From Astrocystis sublimbata (lineage: Eukaryota; Ascomycota; Sordariomycetes; Xylariales; Xylariaceae), in assembly GCA_022453515.1 (NCBI GenBank), contig JAJNNY010000067.1, positions 62,001 to 126,000 of the forward strand: a stretch of 64,000 nucleotides of DNA, given 5' to 3'. Positions within the stretch are counted from its first letter, which is position 1. Every line of letters begins with the position of its first letter. A model generated the notes under the pieces. The model saw nothing but the letters and a program-made list of their open reading frames with translations. It was not told where the DNA came from and did no database searches. Positions 35,185 to 47,475 of the stretch are shown piece after piece. Position numbers and translations under genes: made by a program.

Positions 35185-38100
35185 TCAGATGCTCGCCAAT
35201 CGCCCCCTAGCCTCGGGTATCCTTGCGTGGCATACCATCAGCTTCAAGCTGGTGCCCCATTCTTCGCACTCATTGAGCAAAGCTCGATCGTGCCAGATAC
35301 TCCTGCTCATACCCGTGGGGACCTCGTAGCATCGATTGTACCACCAACGGCCGACTTTGGACACCATTTTCGTGATGCTTTCGTCGCCAAGTTCAGTCTT
35401 GTCATTCATCATCTCCGCCAGGCTACGCTCGTCCTTCTTTGCGGTTTTGCTGGATCGGTTGGTGACGGAACTTGCAACTGGCACGCCGACACTACACGTT
35501 TTGACATCGACGAAGCCTTTCTTGCCCAGTAGCCGCAGGAGAATATCCGCGGTGCTGCTGAGATTGACATCGGGATTCTGGTCGTTGATGTGCTCCTTCA
35601 GCTGCCGTACAGCACGCCGGGTTCGACCACCGACGTTGTTCAGGTCAACGTCGAGAACAGCAAACTCAATGTAGCCGCCGGGCTTCAGAACCCTCTCGGC
35701 TTCCGAGATGAGGTTGCGGTAGTGAGCCTCCGGCGCGGCAGACGGGAAACGGAATACTAGCGCAGTAAAGCTGTCCGGGCCGAATGGAAACTTATCGGCA
35801 TGGGACGTAAACTGAATTTGGTGGTGGTTTGACGGCGAAAGCGGGAAAGAGGTTTTGTTTGGGTGGTCTTTTGGCACGGGAGGGCGAGGTGAGAGATTGA
35901 AGAAGTTCGCTGCAGGGTATGTTTCTGCAGCATAGAAAGACCAATCGTCGTTACCCAATCCGTCAATGACGAGTATGGATTGACGCTTGAGGGAGCTGTC
36001 TTCGTTGATCAGATCGTCTCGAACGGGACTGAACAAGACGTGGCCAAATGTGAGCCATTTGCTGACCGTCATAGAGCCGACACGAATGTTGACTTGCGAG
36101 AGTGGCGTCACTTCGCTAAGCCCGCTGCTTCCCGAAGTTCTCTTGCTGTTTTGTGAGCTTCGATTGCTGTAAGCTTTGACTGTTCCACTGCCGAGGGAGG
36201 GTGGTCGCATCTCGGGGCATTCATCGACTTCTTGAATTATTTCAACATTGGCATCGTCGCAGTCGCGGGATTCCGACACAAATTCAGAGACAGAAAACGG
36301 GGTCACGGGCGGAATAGAATCGAACCGAAAAGCGGCGTTGATGCGTGCAGTCATCTCAACGCTTTGATGACTGGAAGTGGTGACAGTCTCCATCGTTGCG
36401 ACGGAGACTCGAGGATCTTGAACAGAGTCGGTCGTGATTGTTGGTGATTCAAGAGGCTTCGCTAGCTCTTTGACCAACTTGGACTGATAAGTCTCGAGCT
36501 CAAATGGCGCCCCGCAAGAAGATGTTGGAGATGAAAGGGAGTCCTCAAGTAAGTCGTCGTATTCATCCCAGACCTCGTCTTCTTGTAATGGTGCCATGGT
36601 CCCAGGTGCCTGGGTTACAGCGGTAACGCATTCCAAAATATCAGAGCAACTCGATGCAAAGCTCTCTCCACTGCCTGCGCTCTGGCGAATTGGAAATGAG
36701 AGAAATTCTCGAGAGTGCTGTGCAAGGTTCAACGAGCTTTCCAGGGGTGTCGGGGTATTGCTTGGATCTACTTGTGCAGGCGGAGCCTCAGGCAACTGAT
36801 CAAGTGAGGTTGATGGTGTTACCGAGTCAGGAGGTGTAGGGCCTTTGGCTATGAATGCCTGGTCAGGTTGTACCAGTTGGACCGGGGACGTTTGGACGCT
36901 AGGCTGGTTAAACGGCCTGGAGAAACTTCTTGACGATGGCTGTTTCGTGTGGCCACTTATGACTTTGGGAATCCTGCCGACTTGGGGGAGTCTACTAGGA
37001 CGACTCTTGGGTAACTCGGTACTTTTCGAGAGTACTTGGTTGCGCTCTTGATTCATATCAAGCTGCCAAATTGGAGGAATGGCTTCGCTTGGTGACTGTG
37101 TTTGAATACCTGTGTCCAATTGATCATGCGAATGACTCCCTTGGCCACTATTGATATTGGCCGATGGTCTTCGGTCAGGGCTCACTTGCACCTCAGCAGT
37201 GCGGAAGACTTCTGCTTCGCGGAATATAGAGGCTATGTCATACTTAGTATTGGCACTAGCCTGCTCGGGAGAGTCCATGATCGTGTAAAAGGCCGGTGGT
37301 TTGTTCTGAGAGGGCTGGACTATGGCGGTCACACTCTCTCTTGGCTTTTCGGAAGACAGCTTGACCTGACTCCTTCCAAAGAAAGTCCACTTGCTAGGAG
37401 ATACGGATCTCTTGGTGAGTTTCTTTGCAGGTGCATTGACTCGGGATAGGACGCGAGCACGGTTCAACTCAGGCTCTGTGTCTGCTTCTGATTCATCAGT
37501 GTGGATGGTTGTAGCCATACTTGCCACTGACGGGGCACGAGTATCAAGCGTCCGAGGCAACACAAGTGGTGCATTGTTCTGTGTCTGGAGCAAACGTGAT
37601 GCCCTCCGATAAGCAAGTGTAGGCTTCGTCCTACCCTCCTCTTCCAGGTCACTGTCATCCGACGGACGCCGTGGTCGAACTGCCTGGGACAGATGTGGAG
37701 AGGGCCACAAGGTCTGTCGGTTCACCTCACTTGTGCTTTGGGAGGCGTTCGATAGTTTTCGAAAACCTGGGCTTGATTGACCTGAAAGAGTGCTTTGGTT
37801 GCTGTCGGTACGCAGCAGGCCAAAACCACTATTCCGGTTTTCAACCACCTCACCACCAGCGATGATGACCGGACTCATACGCTCTAGAAGAAATGGATCG
37901 GAGGATAGATTGCTGGCAAGACTTTCAGATGATGAAATGTAGCCGGGAAGTCCGCGATGCATAGTTGAGGTAGTACTACCTCGTCTCCTGACGGCACCCA
38001 CCCTACCATAACCCTCATGGCCCGTGCCAGCCGCTGGCCCCTTCCTAGTCGTTTTGTCTTTAGTCTTCTCGGTTTGGTTACCTTCAGGGGCCACTTTAGT

Positions 38101-39696
38101 TCGTCGTGTGAAGAGGGAGAACTTCGATCTGAATGTTGAGACGCTCGGACTCGGAGTCTTGATCTGTTTTCCGCTGTCTTGCTTACCAATATGAGAGACT
38201 GTAGCATCGCTTGTCCGTGAATCAGAGGTGTTCTCTCTGCTGAAAGAGGGCCGTGATGACCCTACTTTATCCTGATTTGATAGTTGGGTAGTCAACTTTG
38301 GAAGCGAGCTTGGCTGTAGCTGTCCACTTCGCCGTCTTTCGGTAAGATTTGAAGTAGCCAAATTACTTTGAATAATTGGGACGGGACCTCCGAAGTGAGT
38401 GTGAAGATCTGGCGTTCCGTCTCTACTCGGACGTGATGGTGGTGTTGGTCTACGTTGGGGAGACAGCGCGGTAACAGGAGCCCCAATGCGAGGAGATTTT
38501 GTAAGTTTGGCGGGAGAGGGCGATCCCATTAGGGGTCCAGAAGGAAGCCGGGATGCTTTGGAGGGGGATTGATCCTCATTGGTATCTCGGTTTTTCTTGA
38601 ACTTCTGTGAAGATTTCCTGGGAGGTGGGTTCGGGGGTGCTGGTGTAGTCCCTCCTCGACCGGCTTTACTATTCTTGTTTTCTGCCGTTCGAACTGTTGA
38701 GCTCGACGACGAGGAAGTCAAGGCTTCCGTCACTGCAGCAAGCCCTTGGGGGTCGGCGCCAAATGGACCCACTTCATTCGATACACTGCCAGTTCTTCTT
38801 CTAGTAATGGGTGGTCTCGTCTCGGCTGGGCTTGCTTGTCTGGTTCTAGTAGCAGGTAGACGCATCGGTATGATAAGGCTGGGAGACTGAGAGCATGTCG
38901 ACGTAGGCGTGGTATCTCGGCTATAGGGACCGGTTCCCGGTGACCCCGAAAATCTGGTGGACGGACTGGCGCTGAAGATGCTCAGCTGACTATGACTGCT
39001 GCCTCCCGAAAATAGGGGTGTCGGCGGTGGTAGATCTTCCGTTGCGAGCCTATACAGAATATCCCTTCCGAATGATTCTACAGGAGACGGCACTGAGATA
39101 TCTCGATAGCGATCCAGTTCTGGGTATATGTGGTTGGGCTGTGCTATCGGTCGATGGGCCTCAACGAATCGTGTAGTATAATTCTCCTCCGGGCTATGTG
39201 TCATACTCCTTTCAGGCGTGCTGGCAAAATCTTCGAGTCGCGACTGAATGCTTGTGTTCGATGAAGACGAGGCATTTCTCCTGTGATGCGGACTAGGTTG
39301 GGTTGGAGCCTGCCTTAACATGGTTGTCTGTTTTCGCCGCAAAACATTTCTTTGCCTTTTTAATGGTTCGGGATGTCCGCCAGCCTGTGTTGACAACTTT
39401 GCCATATGGGACTCGGCAAGTGAGTGTGTCGACCGAGACAGGTTTTCGTGAACGAAAAGAGGGCGAGGAACACTAGCATCGGCGCTCGAAGGAATAGAAC
39501 GGGTCGACGGGCTCTGAGGTATACGGCTCGTTTGCGTGCGAGACTGATAGTTAGGCTGAGTAGAATGCATGTTGTGTTGGTGGCTCATTGCCAGTGAAGG
39601 CTTCCCCTTGGAAAGATTGAGCAGTGTCCCCATACGCCTATTCCTTGACTTATCGCTAACGTCGTGAGCATTGGCAATTGGGATGTTGGAAGCCAT
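35185..39696 (-). CDS. Large disordered protein with C-terminal SAM methyltransferase-like domain
   Basis: A single uninterrupted exon gives 1503 residues. The frame extends ten codons further to a TTG, but the first ATG is at 39696. Residues 1 to about 1190 are low-complexity, rich in Ser, Pro, Thr and Arg, with no recognised domain. The C-terminal 300 residues look like a class I SAM-dependent methyltransferase. The motif-I-like SILVIDGLG is near 1240, followed by an acidic/aromatic region and the post-motif VLKPGGYIEFAVLDVD near 1335-1350. The glycine loop is weaker than usual (DGLGNDD), so catalysis is uncertain. The C-terminus (GRWWYNRCYEVPTGMSRSIW) is well ordered. The substrate is unknown. 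The long tail suggests a signalling, cytoskeletal or cell-polarity scaffold, which is inference only. Confidence 0.75.
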   Translation of the reverse strand: MASNIPIANAHDVSDKSRNRRMGTLLNLSKGKPSLAMSHQHNMHSTQPNYQSRTQTSRIPQSPSTRSIPSSADASVPRPLFVHENLSRSTHSLAESHMAKLSTQAGGHPEPLKRQRNVLRRKQTTMLRQAPTQPSPHHRRNASSSSNTSIQSRLEDFASTPERSMTHSPEENYTTRFVEAHRPIAQPNHIYPELDRYRDISVPSPVESFGRDILYRLATEDLPPPTPLFSGGSSHSQLSIFSASPSTRFSGSPGTGPYSRDTTPTSTCSQSPSLIIPMRLPATRTRQASPAETRPPITRRRTGSVSNEVGPFGADPQGLAAVTEALTSSSSSSTVRTAENKNSKAGRGGTTPAPPNPPPRKSSQKFKKNRDTNEDQSPSKASRLPSGPLMGSPSPAKLTKSPRIGAPVTALSPQRRPTPPSRPSRDGTPDLHTHFGGPVPIIQSNLATSNLTERRRSGQLQPSSLPKLTTQLSNQDKVGSSRPSFSRENTSDSRTSDATVSHIGKQDSGKQIKTPSPSVSTFRSKFSLFTRRTKVAPEGNQTEKTKDKTTRKGPAAGTGHEGYGRVGAVRRRGSTTSTMHRGLPGYISSSESLASNLSSDPFLLERMSPVIIAGGEVVENRNSGFGLLRTDSNQSTLSGQSSPGFRKLSNASQSTSEVNRQTLWPSPHLSQAVRPRRPSDDSDLEEEGRTKPTLAYRRASRLLQTQNNAPLVLPRTLDTRAPSVASMATTIHTDESEADTEPELNRARVLSRVNAPAKKLTKRSVSPSKWTFFGRSQVKLSSEKPRESVTAIVQPSQNKPPAFYTIMDSPEQASANTKYDIASIFREAEVFRTAEVQVSPDRRPSANINSGQGSHSHDQLDTGIQTQSPSEAIPPIWQLDMNQERNQVLSKSTELPKSRPSRLPQVGRIPKVISGHTKQPSSRSFSRPFNQPSVQTSPVQLVQPDQAFIAKGPTPPDSVTPSTSLDQLPEAPPAQVDPSNTPTPLESSLNLAQHSREFLSFPIRQSAGSGESFASSCSDILECVTAVTQAPGTMAPLQEDEVWDEYDDLLEDSLSSPTSSCGAPFELETYQSKLVKELAKPLESPTITTDSVQDPRVSVATMETVTTSSHQSVEMTARINAAFRFDSIPPVTPFSVSEFVSESRDCDDANVEIIQEVDECPEMRPPSLGSGTVKAYSNRSSQNSKRTSGSSGLSEVTPLSQVNIRVGSMTVSKWLTFGHVLFSPVRDDLINEDSSLKRQSILVIDGLGNDDWSFYAAETYPAANFFNLSPRPPVPKDHPNKTSFPLSPSNHHQIQFTSHADKFPFGPDSFTALVFRFPSAAPEAHYRNLISEAERVLKPGGYIEFAVLDVDLNNVGGRTRRAVRQLKEHINDQNPDVNLSSTADILLRLLGKKGFVDVKTCSVGVPVASSVTNRSSKTAKKDERSLAEMMNDKTELGDESITKMVSKVGRWWYNRCYEVPTGMSRSIWHDRALLNECEEWGTSLKLMVCHARIPEARGRLASI

Positions 39697-42600
39697 GTTG
39701 CTTGCTTCTGTATCAACACTTGCCAACCAAATAATCCTCCATTCATATCACGAGATGCTAGTAACTTTCATCGTAGGCTCGTCATCCACTATTGCTGTTG
39801 TTAGTGGGCGACAATAAAGCTCATTTGTGCACCAGTGACACCTACCTATGAAACTCGACCCCACTACACTCAATTGTCAGAGGTCCTGGTTGAAGCAAAC
39901 CGGCTGGGATAGTAGGTGAAAGGGATCGGAACGAATTGGGCCAGATGCGAAGAGTTGAAACCTTTCGTTGGTGAGAGAGATCGTCGTTGCGGAGGTGTCA
40001 TGAGCCTCGCTGTGAGGTTGATGTGATGGTGGGGCGTAGGCGTCTAAGTCATAAGCGTTGGCGCCAGCTCATGCATACATCACGCTGAGAAAAGATCTAG
40101 TACGCCAGGGCTGAGAATCCGCGTGTATGGCAAAGCGTGGTAGGAATTCAGAAAAAGGATTTACAACATCGACATTTTGATAGAGCCAGCTAGCAAGAAA
40201 GGAACGAGACAGGAATAATAACAGTTAATCTAAACAAAAGTGTAGAGCTGGACAGCAGCGAAGGAGAGGTAGTATCGGGGGGGAACATCGGAGGATTCAT
40301 CAGGGCGAGGTGACTCTGACTATATAAAGTACCTGGCCGAACAACATGGGTCAATGGACTCCGTTTACGACTATCCAGTAACACTGATGCCCCAGATGGA
40401 GTGGTCAGTAAAAGACAACATCTGCTTGTTGGTTGGTATAATAGAGACCCAGAGGATTCGCAGTGGGTCGCCGTGGCGTATGTAGATACCCCTGTCAACG
40501 GCCAGAAGTGGTCCATCTTGCTTCGCTCTGGAATCGCCGAATGTATCTAGTTGGCAGCGCTGCGGAGTACAGCAGCAGCATGGATGACGGGGCCGATCAG
40601 CGAGCTAGGGCCCTCCCCTCATGTACACCACTCTGTGCCGTGTAGGTATAGCACGTCAACTAGCGACCAGGTAGCTCAAGAGAATGAGATATAGTACCAA
40701 GTCGCACAAGGCAAAGACAGCAGAGGGGAAAACAGGGACTGGAGCGAGCTCGGCGAAGTGGTCCTACTTTCTTTCCTCTTCTCGTGTGCGAAGCCGCTGC
40801 GGCTGGCTGGAGGTGCGATTTCGATGACACCCTTCCGCGACGTCAAGCTTGGGTCAAGCAGATATTGAATACTGCCAAGGCAATAGGCAGTTGTGTCTGT
40901 CCAAGTAATTGTATAGTCCAAGATGATATTACACTTGGTTGCCAGTAATGAGAACGAACTGGTGCAAGCGTCAGACGTTGGGCCAATCTGCTGGTACAGT
41001 AGACGTGGGAGACGCATATCGCGAGGTCCTATGAGAGCACTGCAACGGGTGCTGGAAAACGCGATTCGTCAACGGCTAGTGCTGGGTCCATGGTGGGAGT
41101 ATGCGTAGCGTAGCGAGCTACGATGGAATAAATTTGGCCTGTTAGTCTGGTTGGTAGCCAAGAGTCACCAGGGAGCGGGCACATGTGGGCAAACCCTGTC
41201 GGACTGCCATCGACACACCCTCGACACCCCATACACCACTGACAGGGCACGAGCAAATGCGACGCAAGTTAAATGTCTCGCAAATTTTTACATCAATGGC
41301 GGAAACGAGCTCATCTCAGGGTAGTATGCGGAGAAGTCGCACAATACCAACCTACCTAATGATTGGAAAGGACATGTTACCCAAGTGTCGGGTGAAGATA
41401 AGCCCGTGGTTGATACGAGAGGACGGCTACGGCTATCTGCGGGACCCCAAGTGTTGGAAGTAGGCGAGTAGGTAGTACGGTACAGTGTCTTCCAAGTTGC
41501 TAGGACCAACTCCTGACCACCGACCATCTGGAAACCCCCCTAAATCTTTTGACAGATGTGTTCACTATCGTGGCCCGGTTCGGGTCGCTCGTCTAGCGCT
41601 TAGGAACCCGATGTGCTATTTCATCAGAATTGCCTAGACTTATTCAGCGAGGCAAGGGCCAAATATGATGTGTAGCGGTGTTACGATGATCAAGAAGTGG
41701 CTCTGAAGACGCATTATAAAACTATTCGAGTAAAAAAGAATGCATGCGGTAACCCTGCATACAGATTGCATATGAGTGGTGCAATTGCGATGACCTCGGC
41801 TTGATATAACAAGACAGCCCTATATCACCTCGCGAGTCATCGGCAAAAGCAGCATGTCAGAGTCTGCCTTGCTTCACAGGCCCTGAAGAGTGCATTCGCT
41901 AACACCTACCTACTGTTACGAGTACAAAGTAACTAACTCATAGCACATCCCTTTCTGACCCAGCCCACGTATGAATTCCTTTCGCCTTAAGTCTTACACA
42001 TTGAAGGTAGTACTAAGTATACTACCACTTGCCGCTCCCACTCATCACTCGTGAGTTGATATAACACTGATATTGCGTGTTCGCGGATATCCCTAGTCTT
42101 GGTCACATCGGGCGACTCCACTACATCGTGGTGGCGCTGCATGTCTCACTTCTTTAGTTCCCCACGGTACCGCCCAGAGCTTGAGATCTTTGGTTCGTGA
42201 CTTGACAGGCCCGAATCTAGCTAGCAGCCGGTATCTACGAACCCGAGCCAATGCACTTCAATCACATTAATGTCACCACCAAGATCACATTTACCGCCCG
42301 GTAGGCTCCTGGACCACTTGGGGCTCTCAAAAGGACAGATAGCCTGGGGGTCATTGGAGCAAAGTCAAGCATTCGGTTGATCTCGACGGTCACGTCAGGC
42401 TTGCCGAATACTACTACATACCGAGTTAATATGCAGGTGTAAAAAGCCTCTTGCAGTTCTGCCTACAGCAATGCGCAGTGGACTCTATGCCAGATGTAGC
42501 CATATGCAGATATGACAGTGGCACCGAGGAGCTACTTTCTCGATTCTTTTCCTCTTTGCAGTCAGAAGCGCCGTTAGCCCGCATGTCAATGGCATGCCTT

Positions 42601-44982
42601 GCCGAGGGCAGCGTGGGAAAAAAGGGACATTGCACTAGTAGCTACAGTGGCTCGGGCTTCGAAATTCTCATTGGCTGCATTCACTGGAATTTGTCCCAAT
42701 GGGAGCTCGCCATCACTAGATAGATGCTAAAGGGGCTTCTTGTTAAAGCGCCTCTGACTTTGTCTTACTACTAGCAGCCTCTATATATATACTCCCAGTT
42801 ACAACCCAATAGCAGGAACCGTCCAATAGACCTTACCATCAATCACTCTGTCGAGCCTACTGTTTTGATATCTATTCACGTTTATACAGTAGGCTCAAGA
42901 TTGTGGCTATCGGTGTATTCAAATCCTCCCCTGTTCAAACTACATCTCGTGCTAGCTCTCTTAAGCCTGGGATACGCAATATGAGCAACGCTTTAGTCTC
43001 AATCGGTAATAAGACTGCCGGTCACGGCATTTCGAGCATGGCATGACGGTTACAGTGCTGGCCCGCCTGTGCAGGAAAACCAATCGAGTCCAACAACCTG
43101 TAGGAGGCCGCCAAAGGCAGATCACCTCTGATAGGCACACAGATTTTCGGTATGTTTAAGCGGGTACTTACTGTAGGTGATGCAGCGTTACCAGGGGCGC
43201 TCCCCATATAAATCTTTGCGCTTAGTGGGCGAGGTGGGTTAGAGGACGTTATTCTGTGACCTGGTGAACGCTGCTGAGCTGAAAGTTGCATACATGGGGG
43301 CCTGAACTGCATCGCACACTAATGCGTTGGCAGGCGATTTGCCGCGATTATGTCTTAGATCAGCCCACCAGTCTCCCAGGCTGTTGGGTCCTGCTTAAGC
43401 CCTAAGAGATGCCACTCCGAGCAAGCGCATGCACCTGTAAGGATAGTCGGAAGAGCGAGTACTTGGTTGTGGCCACTGGGCAGTGAGCGAGACTGCACTT
43501 CGCCACGATCGTATAGGTATAGTCCTATGTGCTAAACATATCTATGGTGGCTATCGAGGCTATGACTCCTGTGGCTAGTGACGTGGCATGCTCACCGACC
43601 ACTGTCGCTCCCATCGTCGAGAGCTCGAGGGATCTTAGCCTCGTCGAAGAGGCGATCGTTCAAGCTAATACTGAGATCGTCTGCATAGCGCACTTTCGAG
43701 ATCGCCTGAATGAACTGTGACGCCTTCTGTCTCTGGGAATGCCCCCGTGATAGGAAATCCGGGCCTTCCCTCGGAATGATCCTGGATAGCAGACATCTTA
43801 GCGGACTCATATACCCAATCGTAGCCGCCCAGACTAGCGTGTACAGGGTCTTTTTAGGTGAGCAGGGGTCATTCATAACATCATTGGACAGCGACGGCAG
43901 CAGGGTTGAAACAGTTATTCTGGAGTTGATGAGTAACGTGACTGGGCATGGTGTGAAAGCATCGTCATGCTTCCCGTTGAAGACTTCATGTCCATGTTGG
44001 TCCATGTTGGTGGCTGCGCGTGCGCGCTTAACGAGCCAACATACTTTAAGTTGGCTGGTCGCCGTGTTCTCAGTTGACCAACAGAATCTGGCATCATGTG
44101 CTGTTGGTGTCGTCCTCCGAATACGCCTAGATGTATGCTTGTAATCACTTGAGTATTTCCCTAACATCTCGTGCTTCCCTGATGGATGTACACATTTGTC
44201 TCACTGCCTTGTATTTTCGGGCTGAAGATCTCGGTCTTGCGGGAAAAGCAGTGCAACACGTCTCAGACCCTACTCCGTATAGCCAATCTTTAAAGTAGAC
44301 TCAGACTGAGACCAGCGGGTAGAAAACGTGTGTGTCTCAGGCGCATAGATCAGCCACTCGTTTCAAGCAATGCCCGTCCTCCAATTACCTATCACCTTTC
44401 ATCCCTTCTTGCATCCGAGTTGACATATGTTGGACCCCCGTAGAAGCCATTGCTTGTAGCAGAGGAACTGCTAACACTACTCAGTGTCGTTGGGAAGTCA
44501 GTGATCGAATAATCAGATTTACATCTCACCTACGTTTAGACAATCGCACTTAACAACAGTCAATTCTCTGGTCAAGTCATTTCTGCCGGTTGTATGAAAG
44601 GGCGGAGTATTATAAATTGAAACATGATTGTCGAGGTCGCTAGCTCACTGAGATTACGGAGTCGTCCTCGATCAAGCACATGTACATAGTTGATTGGACT
44701 AGCGAGCATCAGTTTTCATATATTGTATTCAAAGCCCCTCAGCGTGTCGTCTACAGGCGGAGCTTCCAGACAGCCTTATATGGTGTGTCTTGGTCCGCAC
44801 TCCTTGCCTACGAATATGACTTGAGTCTTTTCCATTCCAATCTACATCATAAGATTCAATAAGTAGAAGTGACTTGCGTTTTCATGTAGCAAAAGATTGC
44901 AACAGTCCCGGGAAATTGAGCACGAATAAGAAGAAGCTACAGCTGAAAATGTCTGGGCAATTTTCTCTTCGATAGACATACA

Positions 44983-45000
44983 ATATATATATATATATAT
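44983..45000. repeat. (AT)9 dinucleotide repeat
   Basis: Nine AT units in a row in non-coding DNA. Confidence 0.85.
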
Positions 45001-45002
45001 TC

Positions 45003-45335
45003 CTATGTACGAAGAGATGACAGCGCGGCCTCACCCAAATCATCGTTTATCAACGTGATATCAGCGTGCTCATTCGTTGCGGGCATCGTAGTATAAGCCT
45101 CAAGGTCGATGGTATGAGATACTTGCGTACGTGATTTTAGCACATAGTCGCCATATGATACAACCGCCGAACCCTTATCGTCAGCGAGCCCGCCAAATGA
45201 CTGAGTGTGACTGTTCCGCTCCAGCTCGGTATGGAGTGACCTTCGGACGCAGAATACAGGGTATATATACTTAAGTACTAACTGCGTTTCAATAGATAGT
45301 AAAACGAAACTTTCTCTCTTTGTGCAGTAAAACAA
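45003..45335 (-). pseudogene. Possible fragment of a fungal membrane-protein tail
   Basis: A 110-codon frame has a hydrophilic C-terminal half (RRSLHTELERN, SAVVSYGDYVLKSRTQVSHT) similar in style to the cytosolic tails of PTH11/rhodopsin-like fungal membrane proteins. No membrane segments could be found in the preceding minus-strand DNA. It may be a decayed remnant or a chance frame. Confidence 0.2.
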
Positions 45336-47475
45336 ACTAATTTCTTTTGACTTCCAGCACTAGCAACTGTGGCACCCAGCTCAAGGTTAAGCCTTTTGAT
45401 TGTACATTTCATATTACAGCCCCTCAAGTTCAAAGCGGCCTGTGTGCAGAGTTGAATCCTTTACTTACTCCAAATGATGGCTTCAAGCTCAGCTGCTGCT
45501 CAAACCATCAGTTTTGCACATATAATAGATGATACAAGACCTCGGCGTTTCCCCTAGGACGCCATGTGTCAGTAGACCGGACGACTTTTATATCCTACAC
45601 GAGCGCTATATCAAGAAGTTTCAGACGCGGGCGGATGACTTTCACTTACTTGATCGAGTGTGTAAAGCACACAGCGTCTCATGGCACGCTCATGCTGGCC
45701 TCGGCTGTCTATACGTTACTTGTTCGCAACCAAACCCACCCATTTTCTTTGCTCAAGACACATAAAAAGAGCCGTAGCCCACTAACATGAGGGTTTAAGA
45801 AGCTTACAGATAGACTGCCTGCCGTAAATCATACTGTTTGACCTTGTACAATCTGTTCCTATCAGTAATTTACTCTGCTGCAGCTAGCTTGTTGGTTGCT
45901 AATTTGACTAGCTACCTAGGTAGTTTTCTGGATACTCAGGTAGCACCAAATACTTTATTCTCGGCTTATTGTACAAAAGTCATCCTTGTTTCTGTATTTT
46001 TTCAATCGTGAGTTCTCTAGACAGCAACTCCTTGTGTGCCTATTATGTATTGTAAAATTCTACTTCGGGTGGCACATGCCTCATGATGTCTGGAATGTAA
46101 TTAGGGTAATTATATGAGTAGGCGAGAATTCCAACGCCCCGAACATACTGCAATAGGCTAGAGTTGGAATCGATACACGACCACATAGTACCCTTCATAC
46201 CACTAGCAAACATATGCTAACTGATTGCCCTTGGTATGTCCTCGTGCTGGCTGTGCTATGGCAAGGACGAGGTTGGCACGCCACGTCATGCGTAGCAATC
46301 TGCAGTACATATAGCAGTCTCCATTCTCCGATCGATGTAAATCAACGTGCTTCTCCAAGGTCGACCAAAGGTGAACGTATTTGGCCAATGCGTCTATGGT
46401 AGTCGGTGTTCGTAGCACACTTCGCTGTTCAGGCGCTCCCAATTCCGCCGCATCTGGACAACTGTGCTCCCATATTGAGCGTTGCTGGTTGTCGGTGTAA
46501 TAAAGCTATATCCATGCAATTCCCTTCTCATTAGAGAGAGTGTTCACGTCGCATCGCAATGAAGAAGCGGTATCCGAAGATTCCGAGCGGCATCAATATG
46601 TACAGTACAGTAAAGCATTGAAGGGGTGCTGTATTGTGTTGTGGTTGCATGGGCTAGATTCTCGGTAGCCGAGCATCTCAAACCTGGAGCAACGCCGATC
46701 ATTAAATATCGCCTTGGCATTCAGCAACCCAACGAGCACCATCCAAGCCATCTCTTCAAGCCTCAAGCCTCAAGGCCACGAGGGCCACAGCAATTGTTGT
46801 GAGAATCCGGGGATCCAAGCATGTACTTTACTATGTATGGTCGCATGGTCGCACAACTGGCATATCCGACCAGCTGGTATCGAATTCTTTGGCCAAGCCC
46901 AGTAAATGAAACAGGTTGAATCGTTCGTCCCGGTCGCCGAGGCAATGATGGGGACAGTCGGCGTTAAGAAAAGGCACACTAGCACGCGGGCGAAAGCTTG
47001 GAGTCGAGGCGGGAGAGGGTAGTTTGTTTCAAGGTTTCCATTCGGTTGACCTCTGCCACGGTCCGCATAGCAACTCCGAAACCTAAAATTAGTGATAGAC
47101 AGGAAACTAAATCTTGGCACGCACCGACGTCGTCGCAGATTGCCGCGTCACAACGTTTCATTGTGCTTGGACGCGCGTTGTGACTCCGGGGAGGCAAGGG
47201 AGAGGCTGGGGGGACCAGCAAGACATCACGAAATCATTCCATAAACAGGAAAGCTAGGGCCTGGCCGGGGGGAATGTCGGGGTGCAACCATCTCCGGCTC
47301 CATTAGTAAACTCTGATTTGTATTTATAAACATACAAACCCCATTTAACGCCCCTTTACAACTATTTATCTTGCATTGCTGGACAATCTGCACACCAGAC
47401 GAACGAAAAACACACACAATCGATCAAGCAATCAACCAAACATCGAAAGTCGTAATATAATTTCTAATCAACAAG

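Larger units (their letters stand above)
39697..47475. other. Largest gene-poor stretch, 7.8 kb
   Basis: The interval lies between divergent genes. ORFs are short, mostly under 120 codons, and none gives a recognised domain or a good chain of exons. The longest minus-strand frame (44167-43592) has no credible features. An (AT)9 run occurs at 44983-45000, and an inverted CTACCTAGGTAG at 45912-45923. A TATTTATAAA sequence at about 47317-47327 may be the TATA element of the PEBP-like gene. Decayed mobile DNA is possible but not shown. Confidence 0.5.

Noticed and set aside
43592..44167. Minus-strand 191-codon frame with a YADD motif, as in reverse transcriptases
   Set aside because: Only the four-residue motif matches. 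No other reverse transcriptase blocks precede or follow it, and the frame overlaps another open frame on the plus strand.
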